The translations under genes were made by a program, and so were the position numbers. 60,220 nucleotides of DNA, from NCBI GenBank assembly GCA_022704305.1, contig JAKJGQ010000002.1, positions 1-60,220 on the forward strand, in the 5' to 3' direction. A model generated the notes under the pieces. It did not search any database. It saw only the letters and a program-made list of their open reading frames with translations, and was not told the DNA's origin. The stretch comes from Thermotogae bacterium (GTDB lineage Bacteria > Thermotogota > Thermotogae > Petrotogales > Petrotogaceae). Below, piece by piece: positions 41,652 to 50,720 of the stretch; within the stretch, counting starts at the first letter, position 1; every line of letters begins with the position of its first letter.

Positions 41652-43397
41652 ATGAAACGTTTTTTATCTGTTTTACTGCTAACAGTTGCTTTTTTTACCA
41701 TGTGCCTTGCTGCTCCTTTTGTAGAGGACTCTGTACTTACAGCCCAGGGTTCAAAAAATGGTGGAACGTTACGTTTGGCTCTGCCTTCTGCACCTCAGTC
41801 ATTTAATTTTTACGGTGTTCTGGATAATTCGGCGTATACTGTTATAAACCAGTTTTTGGCAGGGCTTGTAGATCTTCATCCTGTCACTAATGTAGTAAGA
41901 CCAGGCTTGGCCGAATCCTGGGAATTTTCTAAAGATTATATGGAAATAACTTTTAAGCTGCGCGATGTAAAATGGTCTGATGGAGTACCTTTTACGGCTG
42001 ATGATGTACTGTTTACCATGGATTATTTTGTTATGAATAAGGTTGCAAAAGGTAATTCCGTAGACAGATTTACTGCTGCCGGAAAACAAGTTGAGTGGGT
42101 TAAGATCAATCCCAAAACAGTTAAAGCAGTTTTACCAGCTCCTATGCCCGGTATATTCCAGTCCTTGGCACAAGCTAATATCTACCCCAAACATAAGCTT
42201 GAAGCAAAGATTGACAAATCAAATCCTGACTCAGTGAACAAAGTCTGGCTGACAGATACTCCAACAAAGGACTTTGCTTCTATAGGCCCTTATATGCTTT
42301 CTGACTATATTGTCGATCAAAAAGTAGTTCTCAAGAAAAATCCGAATTACTGGAAGGTTGATTCAAAAAATAATAAGCTTCCGTACTTCGATTCCCTTGA
42401 ATATCTTATAGTGAAAGATGCAGAAGTGCGTACAGCTATGTTTATGTCCGGACAGCTTGATTGGATGGATGTAGAAGCAACTGCTTATCCTACGTTGAAA
42501 CAAAAAGAACTTTCTGGCGCACCATTTACAATATTTCTTGCAGAACCTACCAAAAATGTTCCAAGTCCTGTCCATATAGCATTTAATTTTGATGCTTCAA
42601 ATATCAATCTGAAAAATCTTTTCAGCAATACTAAGTTCAGACAGGCAATGGAATTTGCTCTTGACAGATACAGAATAATCGATGAAGTATATCAGGGACT
42701 GGCAGTTCTTGGTGGTGTTCCTGTACTTCCTTCAAACAAGGCTTTTTATAATCCAAAAATTGAAAGCATACGCAGAGGCTTTGATCTTTCCAAAGCTGCC
42801 ACCTACCTTGATGAGTTGGGAATCAAGGATACTAATAAAGACGGGATACGCGAGTTCAAAGACGGTACAAAAGTTGAGTTTACTCTTTTGGTTGCCAACT
42901 CTCCTGTAGATCATCAGGATGTAGGCTTAGTATTTAAAGAGAATGTTGAAAAGCTAGGTATAAAGATCAATCTACAGGTTCTGGATGCAACCTTGGTTGG
43001 ACAGAAGTTCGGTTCTGGTGATTTTGAAGCCGGTATTAGGGCTTTTGGAAATCAACCTGACCCTGAACTCCGAAAGGCTATATGGCAGCCTGGAAGACAG
43101 CTTTATTATTTTCACAGGACAACTATGAACCAAAATACCAAGGAACCAGATCAGACATATATGTATGACTGGGAAAAAGAAGTTTTTGAAATGTTTGAAA
43201 AGGGTGCGGTAACAATGAACCCTGAACTGAGGAAATCTTATTACGATAAATGGCAGGAGCTCTATGCAGAGTATCTACCAGTAATATTTGTATGTAAAGG
43301 CAAGAATCTTTACGGAGCCAACAAAACTTTAGGTAATGCATATCAGGCAAAAGACGGTTTGGTTTATTTTTCCACATGGACAGCTTACAGAAAATAA
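41652..43397 (+). CDS. ABC importer substrate-binding protein, family 5 (OppA/DppA type)
   Basis: A 581-residue extracytoplasmic binding protein with signal peptide MKRFLSVLLLTVAFFTMCLA. It contains the SBP family 5 marks GGTLRLALPSAPQSFN, LAESWEFSKDYMEITFKLRDVKWSDG, GPYMLSDY, VVLKKNPNYWK and FRQAMEFALDR. In Thermotogota many proteins of this family bind oligosaccharides rather than peptides. The divergent neighbours handle GlcNAc-MurNAc sugars, so a muropeptide or amino-sugar disaccharide ligand is plausible. The ATG at 41652 follows GGAGGG; the longer frame upstream is not signal-like. A 60-base gap to the permease gene may allow higher expression of this component. Confidence 0.9.
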   Translation: MKRFLSVLLLTVAFFTMCLAAPFVEDSVLTAQGSKNGGTLRLALPSAPQSFNFYGVLDNSAYTVINQFLAGLVDLHPVTNVVRPGLAESWEFSKDYMEITFKLRDVKWSDGVPFTADDVLFTMDYFVMNKVAKGNSVDRFTAAGKQVEWVKINPKTVKAVLPAPMPGIFQSLAQANIYPKHKLEAKIDKSNPDSVNKVWLTDTPTKDFASIGPYMLSDYIVDQKVVLKKNPNYWKVDSKNNKLPYFDSLEYLIVKDAEVRTAMFMSGQLDWMDVEATAYPTLKQKELSGAPFTIFLAEPTKNVPSPVHIAFNFDASNINLKNLFSNTKFRQAMEFALDRYRIIDEVYQGLAVLGGVPVLPSNKAFYNPKIESIRRGFDLSKAATYLDELGIKDTNKDGIREFKDGTKVEFTLLVANSPVDHQDVGLVFKENVEKLGIKINLQVLDATLVGQKFGSGDFEAGIRAFGNQPDPELRKAIWQPGRQLYYFHRTTMNQNTKEPDQTYMYDWEKEVFEMFEKGAVTMNPELRKSYYDKWQELYAEYLPVIFVCKGKNLYGANKTLGNAYQAKDGLVYFSTWTAYRK

Positions 43398-43460
43398 TAT
43401 GATATAAACGTATGGGGTGTATAAACACCCCATACTTTAAAGAAACAGGAGGCTTTATAA

Positions 43461-44429
43461 ATGTGGTCTTTTATAGTAAGAAGAGTGCTTATAATTATTC
43501 CTATGATGTTTATAATCTCAATACTCTGTTTTGCTATCACAGAGCTCCAACCTGGTGATTTTCTTACGCAGTATCTTGATAATCCGCGAATATCTGCAGA
43601 GCAGATAGAGCTTATGCGTCACAGATACGGTCTTGATAAGCCTGCATATGAAAGGTACTTTATGTGGATAGGAAATATACTGACAAAAGGTGATTTTGGG
43701 TATTCCTTCGCTTTTGAGCGTCCGGTAGGAGATCTTATCTGGGAAAGAATGGGATGGACAGTAATTATTGCCCTTCTGACAATGATTTTCCAGTGGATTC
43801 TAGCTGTACCTATGGGTATATACTCTGCACTTCATCCTTATTCCGTAGGCGATTACTCTCTTACTGTTCTTGGATTTGTCGGTTTATCTATACCTGATTT
43901 TTTTCTGGCGCTTTTATTTATGATTTTCATGTTAAATATAGGATCAACCAATATTGGAGGTCTTTTCTCCCCACAGTTCATAGGAGCTTCTTGGTCATTT
44001 GCCAAGTTCTGGGATCTTCTAGGCCACCTCTGGATGCCTCTTGTAGTAGTAGGATTAGGAGGATTGGCAGGTTTAATGAGAGTAATGCGCGGAAATATGC
44101 TTGATGTTGTTGGTTCACCATACATAACTGCTTTGCGTGCTCATGGACTTGATGAAAAAACGGTCAAACGTCATGCCATAAAGAATGCATTGAATCCTAT
44201 GGTAAGTATTGCAGGAGCTGAACTTCCAAATGTTTTCAGCGGAACCATCATAATTGCCATAGTACTTAACATTCCAACAATGGGACCTTTTTTTTACAGT
44301 GCACTGCTTAACCACGATCAGTATCTTGTAATGACTTTTCTTATGTTTATAGCTCTTATAACCCAGATTGCAAATCTATTTGCTGATATTGCTCTGGCTA
44401 TGCTTGATCCACGTATAAGAATGAATTGA
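43461..44429 (+). CDS. Opp/Dpp-type ABC permease, DppB subunit
   Basis: A 322-residue six-helix permease. The N-terminal RRVLIIIPMMFIISILCFAI is the first membrane segment, followed by the family motif LMRHRYGLDKPAYERYFMWIG. The C-terminal transport domain carries the coupling loop ALRAHGLDEKTVKRHAIKNALNP. It pairs with the DppC-like subunit to make the pore. A strong AGGAGG site precedes the ATG. Confidence 0.93.
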   Translation: MWSFIVRRVLIIIPMMFIISILCFAITELQPGDFLTQYLDNPRISAEQIELMRHRYGLDKPAYERYFMWIGNILTKGDFGYSFAFERPVGDLIWERMGWTVIIALLTMIFQWILAVPMGIYSALHPYSVGDYSLTVLGFVGLSIPDFFLALLFMIFMLNIGSTNIGGLFSPQFIGASWSFAKFWDLLGHLWMPLVVVGLGGLAGLMRVMRGNMLDVVGSPYITALRAHGLDEKTVKRHAIKNALNPMVSIAGAELPNVFSGTIIIAIVLNIPTMGPFFYSALLNHDQYLVMTFLMFIALITQIANLFADIALAMLDPRIRMN

Positions 44430-44439
44430 GGTGTTTTTT

Positions 44440-45531
44440 ATGAACAGTACTGGAAAAAGGATAATGAAAAGTTTTTTCAGGCATAAGCTTGGCATGATAG
44501 GACTTGTAATACTCATATTGATGTATCTTATGGTTCTTATGGCGGACTTCATCTCGCCCTACAACTACGCAACCACAAGCTCCGGATACGTAAACGCACC
44601 TCCGACCAAAATACACTTTTTCGATGAGTCGGGTAAGTTCCGTGGTCCTTTCATATACGCTTTAAAAAAATCAAGAGATCCTGTTACTTATATGTTAAGT
44701 TTTACGGAAGATAAATCAAGGATAGTTCCTGTAAAATTTTTCGTGAAGGGAGATGAATATAGTTTTTGGGGAATATGGAAAACAAATATTCATCTTTTTG
44801 GAGTTGAGGAACCTTCCTCGTCTGCGATGTTGCTTCTTTTTGGTGCTGATAGATTTGGAAGGGATCTTTTTTCCCGCACTATGGCAGGAAGTAAAGTATC
44901 AATGACTGTAGGGTTAATCGGAACGTTTATAAGCGTTGTAATAGGGGCAATAATTGGTGCACTGTCAGGATTTTACGGAGGCTGGATAGATATTTTATTA
45001 CAGAGATTTATAGAACTTTTACGTTCTTTCCCAAGAATACCTTTATGGTTGGCTTTTGCAACTATCCTTCCGCCTAACTGGCCAAGTACGTGGGTCTATA
45101 TGGGCATTGTTGCTGTTCTTTCTTTGATAGGATGGATGGGAATTGCAAGAGTGGTCAGAGGCATGGTTCTAAGTCTTCGGGAGAAAGATTTTGTTCTTGC
45201 AGCAAAAATATCTGGAGTATCAGGTTATAAGATAGTAATCAAACACCTTATTCCAAACACTCTAAGTTATCTTATAGTAGTTACAACGCTCTCTATTCCG
45301 GGAATGATACTTGGCGAGAGCTCAATAAGTTTTCTTGGACTTGGCATAAAAGAGCCTATGACAAGTTGGGGACTTCTTTTAAAACAGGCACAGTCACTAA
45401 GTGCATTACAGACTACTCCATGGCTTGTGATTCCCGGCATATTTATAATGCTGGCTGTTCTTTCATTCAACTTTGTAGGTGATGCTCTACGTGATGCCGT
45501 GGATCCCTATAGGACGGTAGATAAACTATGA
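44440..45531 (+). CDS. Opp/Dpp-type ABC permease, DppC subunit with a long extracytoplasmic insert
   Basis: A 363-residue permease. The first helix (about residues 18-38) is followed by an insert of roughly 90 residues before GADRFGRDLFSRTMAGSKVS, much longer than in E. coli DppC. Long inserts here are common in sugar-transporting members from Thermotogota and related thermophiles. The coupling loop is AKISGVSGYKIVIKHLIPNTL, and the C-terminus ends GDALRDAVDPY. ATG 44440 is preferred after TGAGGTG; a GTG nine bases upstream is too close to it. The stop overlaps the next ATG by four bases. Confidence 0.92.
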   Translation: MNSTGKRIMKSFFRHKLGMIGLVILILMYLMVLMADFISPYNYATTSSGYVNAPPTKIHFFDESGKFRGPFIYALKKSRDPVTYMLSFTEDKSRIVPVKFFVKGDEYSFWGIWKTNIHLFGVEEPSSSAMLLLFGADRFGRDLFSRTMAGSKVSMTVGLIGTFISVVIGAIIGALSGFYGGWIDILLQRFIELLRSFPRIPLWLAFATILPPNWPSTWVYMGIVAVLSLIGWMGIARVVRGMVLSLREKDFVLAAKISGVSGYKIVIKHLIPNTLSYLIVVTTLSIPGMILGESSISFLGLGIKEPMTSWGLLLKQAQSLSALQTTPWLVIPGIFIMLAVLSFNFVGDALRDAVDPYRTVDKL

Positions 45532-46523
45532 CTTACGAAAACAAAGTAATAGATGTAAAAAACCTTAAGACATATTTCCGCGGGTATGACGGTATGATAA
45601 AAGCTGTGGATGGGATATCTTTTTTCTTGAAAAAGGGAGAAGTACTTTCGCTTGTCGGAGAAAGCGGATGTGGAAAATCAGTAACGGTAAATACCATAAT
45701 GGGACTTATAAAATCTCCTCCAGCAACAGTATCTGGAGAAATTATATACAATGGAAAAAATTTAGTCGGACTGAAACAGAATGAGTTTAAAAACATACGC
45801 GGAAATAAGATTTCTATGATCTTTCAGGAACCAATGTCTTCTTTTGATCCTCTCTATACTATAGGTCAACAGATAAATGAGATAGTAAAAACACATATAA
45901 CGTCAAACAATGAAGAATCTAAAAAACTCATTATTCATGCACTCAAAAACGTTAATATACCTGAACCGGAAAAAAGATACAACGAGTATCCTCATGAGAT
46001 GAGTGGAGGAATGCTGCAGAGAATTCTTATCGCTATGGCTTTAATAACTAATCCAGATATAATAATTGCTGATGAACCCACAACAGCACTTGATGTGACG
46101 ATTCAGGCACAGGTATTGAAGCTGATGAAAGAGTTACAGAAACAGTATAACAGCTCTATAATATTTATTACTCATGATCTGGGTATAGTCTCAGAAATTG
46201 CTGATAGGGTTCATGTTATGTATGCAGGAAAAATAATCGAAAAAGCTTCTGTACAGGAAATATTTGACCATCCACTTCATCCTTATACCCAAGGTCTTTT
46301 AAACTCAAGAGTTAAAAAAGAGTATAAAGGTCGTGATCTGCCATTTATAGAGGGATATGTCCCAAAACCAAATGAATTTCCCAATGGATGCCGTTTTAAC
46401 CCAAGATGCCCTTTCAAAAAAGATATATGTACTTCAGAAGAACCCAAAGAATCTTTAATTAATGAAGAGCATTCTGTTTGCTGCTGGCTTTACAAGGAAG
46501 GTGAAAACAATGAAAATTCTTGA
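45528..46523 (+). CDS. Opp/Dpp-type ABC ATPase, DppD subunit
   Basis: A 331-residue ATPase. It has Walker A GESGCGKSV, Q-loop MIFQEPMSSFDPLYTIGQQ, signature MSGGMLQRI, Walker B IIIADEPTTALDVTIQ and switch FITHDLGI. The oligopeptide-transporter C-terminal domain has CRFNPRCPFKKDIC, whose cysteines bind an Fe-S cluster in related proteins. It is translationally coupled to the permease gene and overlaps the second ATPase gene by 14 bases. Confidence 0.94.
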   Translation: MTYENKVIDVKNLKTYFRGYDGMIKAVDGISFFLKKGEVLSLVGESGCGKSVTVNTIMGLIKSPPATVSGEIIYNGKNLVGLKQNEFKNIRGNKISMIFQEPMSSFDPLYTIGQQINEIVKTHITSNNEESKKLIIHALKNVNIPEPEKRYNEYPHEMSGGMLQRILIAMALITNPDIIIADEPTTALDVTIQAQVLKLMKELQKQYNSSIIFITHDLGIVSEIADRVHVMYAGKIIEKASVQEIFDHPLHPYTQGLLNSRVKKEYKGRDLPFIEGYVPKPNEFPNGCRFNPRCPFKKDICTSEEPKESLINEEHSVCCWLYKEGENNENS

Positions 46524-47499
46524 AGCTATCTCGTTAAAGAAATATTTTCCTATAAGATCCGGAGTTTTTCTTCAGGTATGTGGAAACGTTAAAGCATTAG
46601 AAAAAGCAGACATCAAAATAGAGCAAGGGCAGACTATAGGGGTAGTCGGCGAGTCTGGATGCGGCAAAAGCACTCTCGGAAAGCTACTGCTTAAACTATA
46701 TGATCCTACTGATGGCAAGATCATTTACACAGATAAAGAGAACAACTCTTACGATATTACTTCGAGAATAAGCAAGACGGTTGCCTCAAAATTCCGACGG
46801 GATGTTCAGATGATTTTTCAGAATCCTTTTGATTCACTTGATCCTCGAATGAATATATACGATATAATAAAAGAACCTATTGCAGCTAACGGCATGTATA
46901 AAAACAAAAGAGAAATGAACAACTATATCGCTTCATTACTTACAGGAGTCGGACTTTATCCGGAATACGCATCACGTTATCCGCACGAATTTTCAGGTGG
47001 TCAACGGCAAAGAATTGCTATTGCAAGAGCCATGGCCGTAATGCCAAGACTAATAGTGTGTGATGAACCTACATCCGCTCTGGATGTATCAGTTCAAAGC
47101 CAAATCATCAATCTTTTAAAGCATATTCAGCAGGAAAACAGGATGTCGCTTATTTTTATTTCTCATAACCTTGATGTAGTACACCATATGAGCGATAGGA
47201 TAATAGTAATGTACCTTGGAAATATTGTTGAAAGCTGTGCCTCTGAAGAACTTTTTAACAATCCACTTCATCCTTATACAAAGACTCTCATGTCATGTAT
47301 TCCTGCTTGGAATCCCAAAGAAAAAAAACTTGGGAAAACCATAACTGATGGTGAACCTCCAAGTCCTATAAATCCACCAAATGGCTGTCCTTTTCATCCG
47401 CGTTGTCCAGTAAAAATGGATGAATGTGAAAAAGTCAAGCCTATGGCATATGACTGTGGGGAGGGACACTCAGTGTCTTGCCACCTCTATAAAAAATAA
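46510..47499 (+). CDS. Opp/Dpp-type ABC ATPase, DppF subunit
   Basis: A 329-residue ATPase completing the importer. It has Walker A GESGCGKST, Q-loop MIFQNPFDSLDPRMN, signature FSGGQRQRI, Walker B LIVCDEPTSALDVSVQSQ and switch FISHNLDV. The C-terminal domain carries CPFHPRCPVKMDEC. ATG 46510 is chosen since AAGGAAGGTG lies just upstream; the longer frame lies inside the preceding gene. It is the last gene of the five-gene unit and is followed by a shared terminator. Confidence 0.94.
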   Translation: MKILEAISLKKYFPIRSGVFLQVCGNVKALEKADIKIEQGQTIGVVGESGCGKSTLGKLLLKLYDPTDGKIIYTDKENNSYDITSRISKTVASKFRRDVQMIFQNPFDSLDPRMNIYDIIKEPIAANGMYKNKREMNNYIASLLTGVGLYPEYASRYPHEFSGGQRQRIAIARAMAVMPRLIVCDEPTSALDVSVQSQIINLLKHIQQENRMSLIFISHNLDVVHHMSDRIIVMYLGNIVESCASEELFNNPLHPYTKTLMSCIPAWNPKEKKLGKTITDGEPPSPINPPNGCPFHPRCPVKMDECEKVKPMAYDCGEGHSVSCHLYKK

Positions 47500-47504
47500 T
47501 AATG

Positions 47505-47539
47505 AACGCCAGACAGAAGAATACTCTTTGTCCGGCGTT
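47505..47539. terminator. Bidirectional terminator between the ABC importer and sua5
   Basis: AACGCC (47505-47510) pairs with GGCGTT (47534-47539), and the stem extends through GACA/TGTC with one mismatch. A six-base T-run follows on the right and A-rich sequence lies on the left. The stop of the convergent gene begins just beyond it. Confidence 0.8.
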
Positions 47540-47541
47540 TT

Positions 47542-48576
47542 TTAACCGATTATCTTTGAAGCAGCTTTTCTCAATCTGTTCATTATAGCTATTCCTATCG
47601 CCTTATCCGGAACACCTTCAATAATTATGGCATCATGAGATTTTTCATACTTTCTGAACATGGAAAATATTTTTGCGCCAATCTCGTATAGATTATTGAT
47701 CGTTCCAATGCACTGCTTATCGTAGCCTATTGACTCAAATATATCTGCATGCTCTTTGAGAAATAAAAATATAGGATTCTCATAAAATGAAAGATTATCA
47801 GAAATTTGTAAAAGATCTATTTTCTGCTTATATTCAAAAAGAACTACCGGAACACAAGGACTGTAATGCCTGTACTTCATTCCTGGAGCAAGTGCTACAT
47901 CAACAGTGCTCTGACCGTAAACAAAATCAGGTATAATAACTTTACCGAAGACTTCCTCTATCTTTTCAGGGGGAATGGGTCCGGGTCTTAAAATAACCGG
48001 AGTATTTCCGGTAACATCAACCACGGTAGACTCTATACCAAATTTCAAATTTCCTGAAGTAATTATATAGTCAACCTTCCCATTCATATCTTCTATTACA
48101 TCTTCTGCATTGGTAGGACTGGGACGGCCTGATATATTGGCACTCGGAGCTGCTATCGGAAAACCTGAAAGTTCTATGAACTTTTGTGCAACCGGATGTG
48201 CAGGGAATCTTATTCCCACACTTTGTCTGGAAGCTGTGACTATATCTGGAATTATATCTCGCTTTTCCAGTACAAAGGTAATTGGACCGGGTACAAACTC
48301 ACTGACCATATAAAGCAACTGGTCGCTTATATGAGCATACCTTTTGAATCCATCTATACAAGAAACATGGACAATCAAAGGATTATCAGAAGGACGGCCC
48401 TTTGCTGCAAAAATTTTCTGCACGGCATTCTTGCTTATGGCGTTTGCACCCAAACCATAAACAGTTTCGGTCGGAAAAACAACCGTGGAATCATCCTTTA
48501 TTTTTTCTGCTGCTTCTATAAGCTTTGATATATCTGGATTGAAATCATCTACCTCTATCTTTTTGGTCTGAATAAA
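47542..48576 (-). CDS. Threonylcarbamoyl-AMP synthase (Sua5/YwlC)
   Basis: Makes threonylcarbamoyl-AMP from threonine, bicarbonate and ATP, the first step of t6A tRNA modification. The YrdC domain (about 15-200) shows VVFPTETVYGLGANA, KGRPSDNPLIVH, VGIRFPAHPVAQ, SANISGRPSPTNAEDV and GIESTVVDV. A linker with APGMKYRHYSP leads to the Sua5 C-terminal domain, so it is the long Sua5 form (about 344 residues). ATG 48576 follows AAGGTGATT; two earlier in-frame ATGs lack a good site. It stands alone between the importer and glnA. Confidence 0.93.
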   Translation of the reverse strand, partial: FIQTKKIEVDDFNPDISKLIEAAEKIKDDSTVVFPTETVYGLGANAISKNAVQKIFAAKGRPSDNPLIVHVSCIDGFKRYAHISDQLLYMVSEFVPGPITFVLEKRDIIPDIVTASRQSVGIRFPAHPVAQKFIELSGFPIAAPSANISGRPSPTNAEDVIEDMNGKVDYIITSGNLKFGIESTVVDVTGNTPVILRPGPIPPEKIEEVFGKVIIPDFVYGQSTVDVALAPGMKYRHYSPCVPVVLFEYKQKIDLLQISDNLSFYENPIFLFLKEHADIFESIGYDKQCIGTINNLYEIGAKIFSMFRKYEKSHDAIIIEGVPDKAIGIAIMNRLRKAASKIIG

Positions 48577-48866
48577 CATATTAATCACCTTCATAAATTT
48601 TACCTGCAGACTATGTATGTACAAAAATATTATATATTCATTATTTGAAGTTTTGATTCATATTTTTTTAAATTGTAGACTCAATTTACATTTTCAGGAC
48701 TATGAAAGTTTTTTCATGTAGGACTCAGAATTTCTTTGATTTTCAAAGAAAAAATATGATATTGATTTTTCCGTAATACCCATAGTCAATAAATTACTTT
48801 ATGCAAAATAGCTTTTTAAATTTTTCAATGTTAGAATTTTATTATTACAGAAAAAGGAGGTAACAT
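48577..48866. promoter_or_regulatory. Divergent sua5-glnA intergenic region
   Basis: About 290 AT-rich bases with no ORF hold the promoters for both genes. A TATAAT (complement of 48629-48634) could serve sua5. Small inverted repeats (ATGAAA-GTTT-TTTCAT around 48706-48721, and CTTTGA-TTT-TCAAAG around 48736-48750) lie upstream of glnA. No recognised glutamine riboswitch or TnrA/GlnR site was found. Confidence 0.4.
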
Positions 48867-50222
48867 ATGAATCTCAGTATTTACGATGGAAAGATAGCGA
48901 ATATCGATTATTTGGACCTTCTGATGATTGATATACACGGTAATATCAGACACGTTAGCCTACCAAAAAATTATGTTTCTGAAAAGGTGATTAAAGAAGG
49001 AATAGGTTTTGACGCATCAAACTTTGGATTTGCAAAGATAGCGAAATCAGATATGGTAGCTGTTCCGGATATGAATACCGCTTTTCTTGAAGAAAAAGAA
49101 GGATATAAAATATTGCATGTGTTTTGTGATGTAATAAACCCATCTACCGGAGAGATATTTGACCAGTACCCAAGAAACATAATCAAAATGACGAAAGACT
49201 ACCTCACCAAAAATATGATAGCCGAAGATTTAAAAATGCTCGTAGAACTTGAGTTTTACGTTTTTGACACAGTCAATTATTCCAGTGGAATTGATCATTC
49301 TTATTATAATGTCGAAAGTATTGAAGGAATAGGTGAAAGCTATAATACAGAAGCACGATTCGACATCAAGGCCGGATATCACAGACTTTATCCTGAAGAG
49401 AAATACTTTACATTCAGAAATGCTATTGTTGATCAAATGCAGGCTATAGGGATACCTGTAAAGTACCATCATCATGAAGTTGGAGCTTCTCAGCTAGAAA
49501 TTGAACTTGATTTTATATCAATAGATCAGGTTGCAGATAAGGTCAGCCTCACAAAATGGATTATAAAGTCTATTGCTCAGGAGTTTGACTTCAAGGTCAC
49601 CTTTATGCCTAAGCCTATGTATAAGATGCCTGGTAGCGGTATGCACGTTCACCAGTTTATGGAAAAAGGCGGAGCAAGTATTTTCATTGGAGATAAGATT
49701 CACGGACTGAGTGAACTTGCGCTTAATTATCTCTGTGGTATACTTGACCACAGTTTGTCTGGTTCGCTGTTAGGGTTTACCAACCCAAGTACCAACTCGT
49801 ACAGAAGACTTGTGCCTGGTTATGAAGCGCCTATAAGCGCTACTTTTGCACAAGGAAGCAGAAGCGCTGCGATAAGAATACCTGGATATCTTAAGAAAAA
49901 TTCAGTCAGAATAGAGTACAGAACAGCTGATGCTTCATGTAATATTTACTATGCACTTTCCGCAATGGTACTTGCTGGAATAGATGGTATCAACAAGAAA
50001 AGCGATCCTGTTAAAAAAGGCTATAATTCAGATGTTGAGCTTGAGGATAAGATTTTTCCAATTGATCTCAGAGCGGTTCTTAGTGGTCTTAAGAAAGACA
50101 GCGAGTATCTTAGGGTTGTTTTCCCAGAATCTCTTATCAATGAATGGATAAAAATAAAGTCCAAGGAAGCAGAGTATATTTATAATGCTCCCACTTCACA
50201 GGAATACGAGCTTTACTTCTAA
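48867..50222 (+). CDS. glnA: Glutamine synthetase, type I
   Basis: Forms glutamine from glutamate, ammonia and ATP. The 451-residue GSI protein shows the beta-grasp start, IGFDASNFGFAKIAKSDM, the metal-binding ELEFYVF, HHEVGASQLEIEL, the GSGMHVHQ active-site segment, NSYRRLVPGYEAP and SAAIRIPGY then RIEYRTADASCN. There is no extra GSI-beta insert or obvious adenylylation motif, consistent with GSI-alpha. A perfect AAGGAGGT site precedes the ATG. The gene ends at the start of a long terminator stem shared with fliJ. Confidence 0.93.
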   Translation: MNLSIYDGKIANIDYLDLLMIDIHGNIRHVSLPKNYVSEKVIKEGIGFDASNFGFAKIAKSDMVAVPDMNTAFLEEKEGYKILHVFCDVINPSTGEIFDQYPRNIIKMTKDYLTKNMIAEDLKMLVELEFYVFDTVNYSSGIDHSYYNVESIEGIGESYNTEARFDIKAGYHRLYPEEKYFTFRNAIVDQMQAIGIPVKYHHHEVGASQLEIELDFISIDQVADKVSLTKWIIKSIAQEFDFKVTFMPKPMYKMPGSGMHVHQFMEKGGASIFIGDKIHGLSELALNYLCGILDHSLSGSLLGFTNPSTNSYRRLVPGYEAPISATFAQGSRSAAIRIPGYLKKNSVRIEYRTADASCNIYYALSAMVLAGIDGINKKSDPVKKGYNSDVELEDKIFPIDLRAVLSGLKKDSEYLRVVFPESLINEWIKIKSKEAEYIYNAPTSQEYELYF

Positions 50223-50269
50223 AATAACAACAAAAAACAGGCGTTAAGCCTGTTTTTTGTTGTTATTTT
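50221..50269. terminator. Bidirectional terminator between glnA and fliJ
   Basis: Perfect 22-bp arms (50221-50242 and 50248-50269; core AACAGGC) with loop GTTAA are rich in A on the left and T on the right. The right arm is also the coding sequence for the last residues of FliJ. Confidence 0.95.
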
Positions 50270-50720
50270 CATCAGAATTTGTTTTATTACGTAAAAATTT
50301 ATTCTGAGCTACTTCATCCATCTCTTTACTTTCAATCTTTCTCAGCTCAGTCATAAAATCATCATATTTTCTTTCTCTTAGCTTTTCAAGCACTTCCCTT
50401 TCATTCTTCTTTTTTAGATACTCTTGGCGCGCCACATTTTCTTCAGAAAGTTTTTTCTGAAGAAACTTTATCAAACGGATTCTTTCTTTTTTAAGAAACT
50501 CCCGATACTCTATAAGCTGCTGAAGTTTTTGGGGAGAAATTGTAAACTTAAGCTCATTATTAAATTCCCTTTCAAATTCACTTATCTTTAAATCAATCGT
50601 ATGAATTCTTTCTTCAACTTCCTGCCTTTCTTTTATCTTCTTTGAAAGCTCTTCCCTAGCTAGATCTTCAAATTTTTTTCTTAACTTCATTATTCTCTCA
50701 AGGCTGAAGTTAAACCTCAT
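50244..50720 (-). CDS. fliJ: Flagellar export protein FliJ
   Basis: A 158-residue, almost wholly coiled-coil protein. The N-terminal FNFSLERIMKLRKKFEDLAREEL and the C-terminal VLEKLRERKYDDFMTELRKIESKEMDEVAQNKF fit FliJ, the central stalk of the flagellar type III export ATPase that interacts with FlhA and FliI. No other flagellar gene is in the window. The start overlaps the end of the AAA+ regulator gene by four bases. The C-terminal Asn/Lys tail is encoded by the terminator arm. Confidence 0.85.
   Translation of the reverse strand: MRFNFSLERIMKLRKKFEDLAREELSKKIKERQEVEERIHTIDLKISEFEREFNNELKFTISPQKLQQLIEYREFLKKERIRLIKFLQKKLSEENVARQEYLKKKNEREVLEKLRERKYDDFMTELRKIESKEMDEVAQNKFLRNKTNSDENNNKKQA

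Noticed and set aside
48577-48866. Glutamine riboswitch upstream of glnA
   Set aside because: No recognisable glnA or downstream-peptide motif structure; only short AT-rich inverted repeats.
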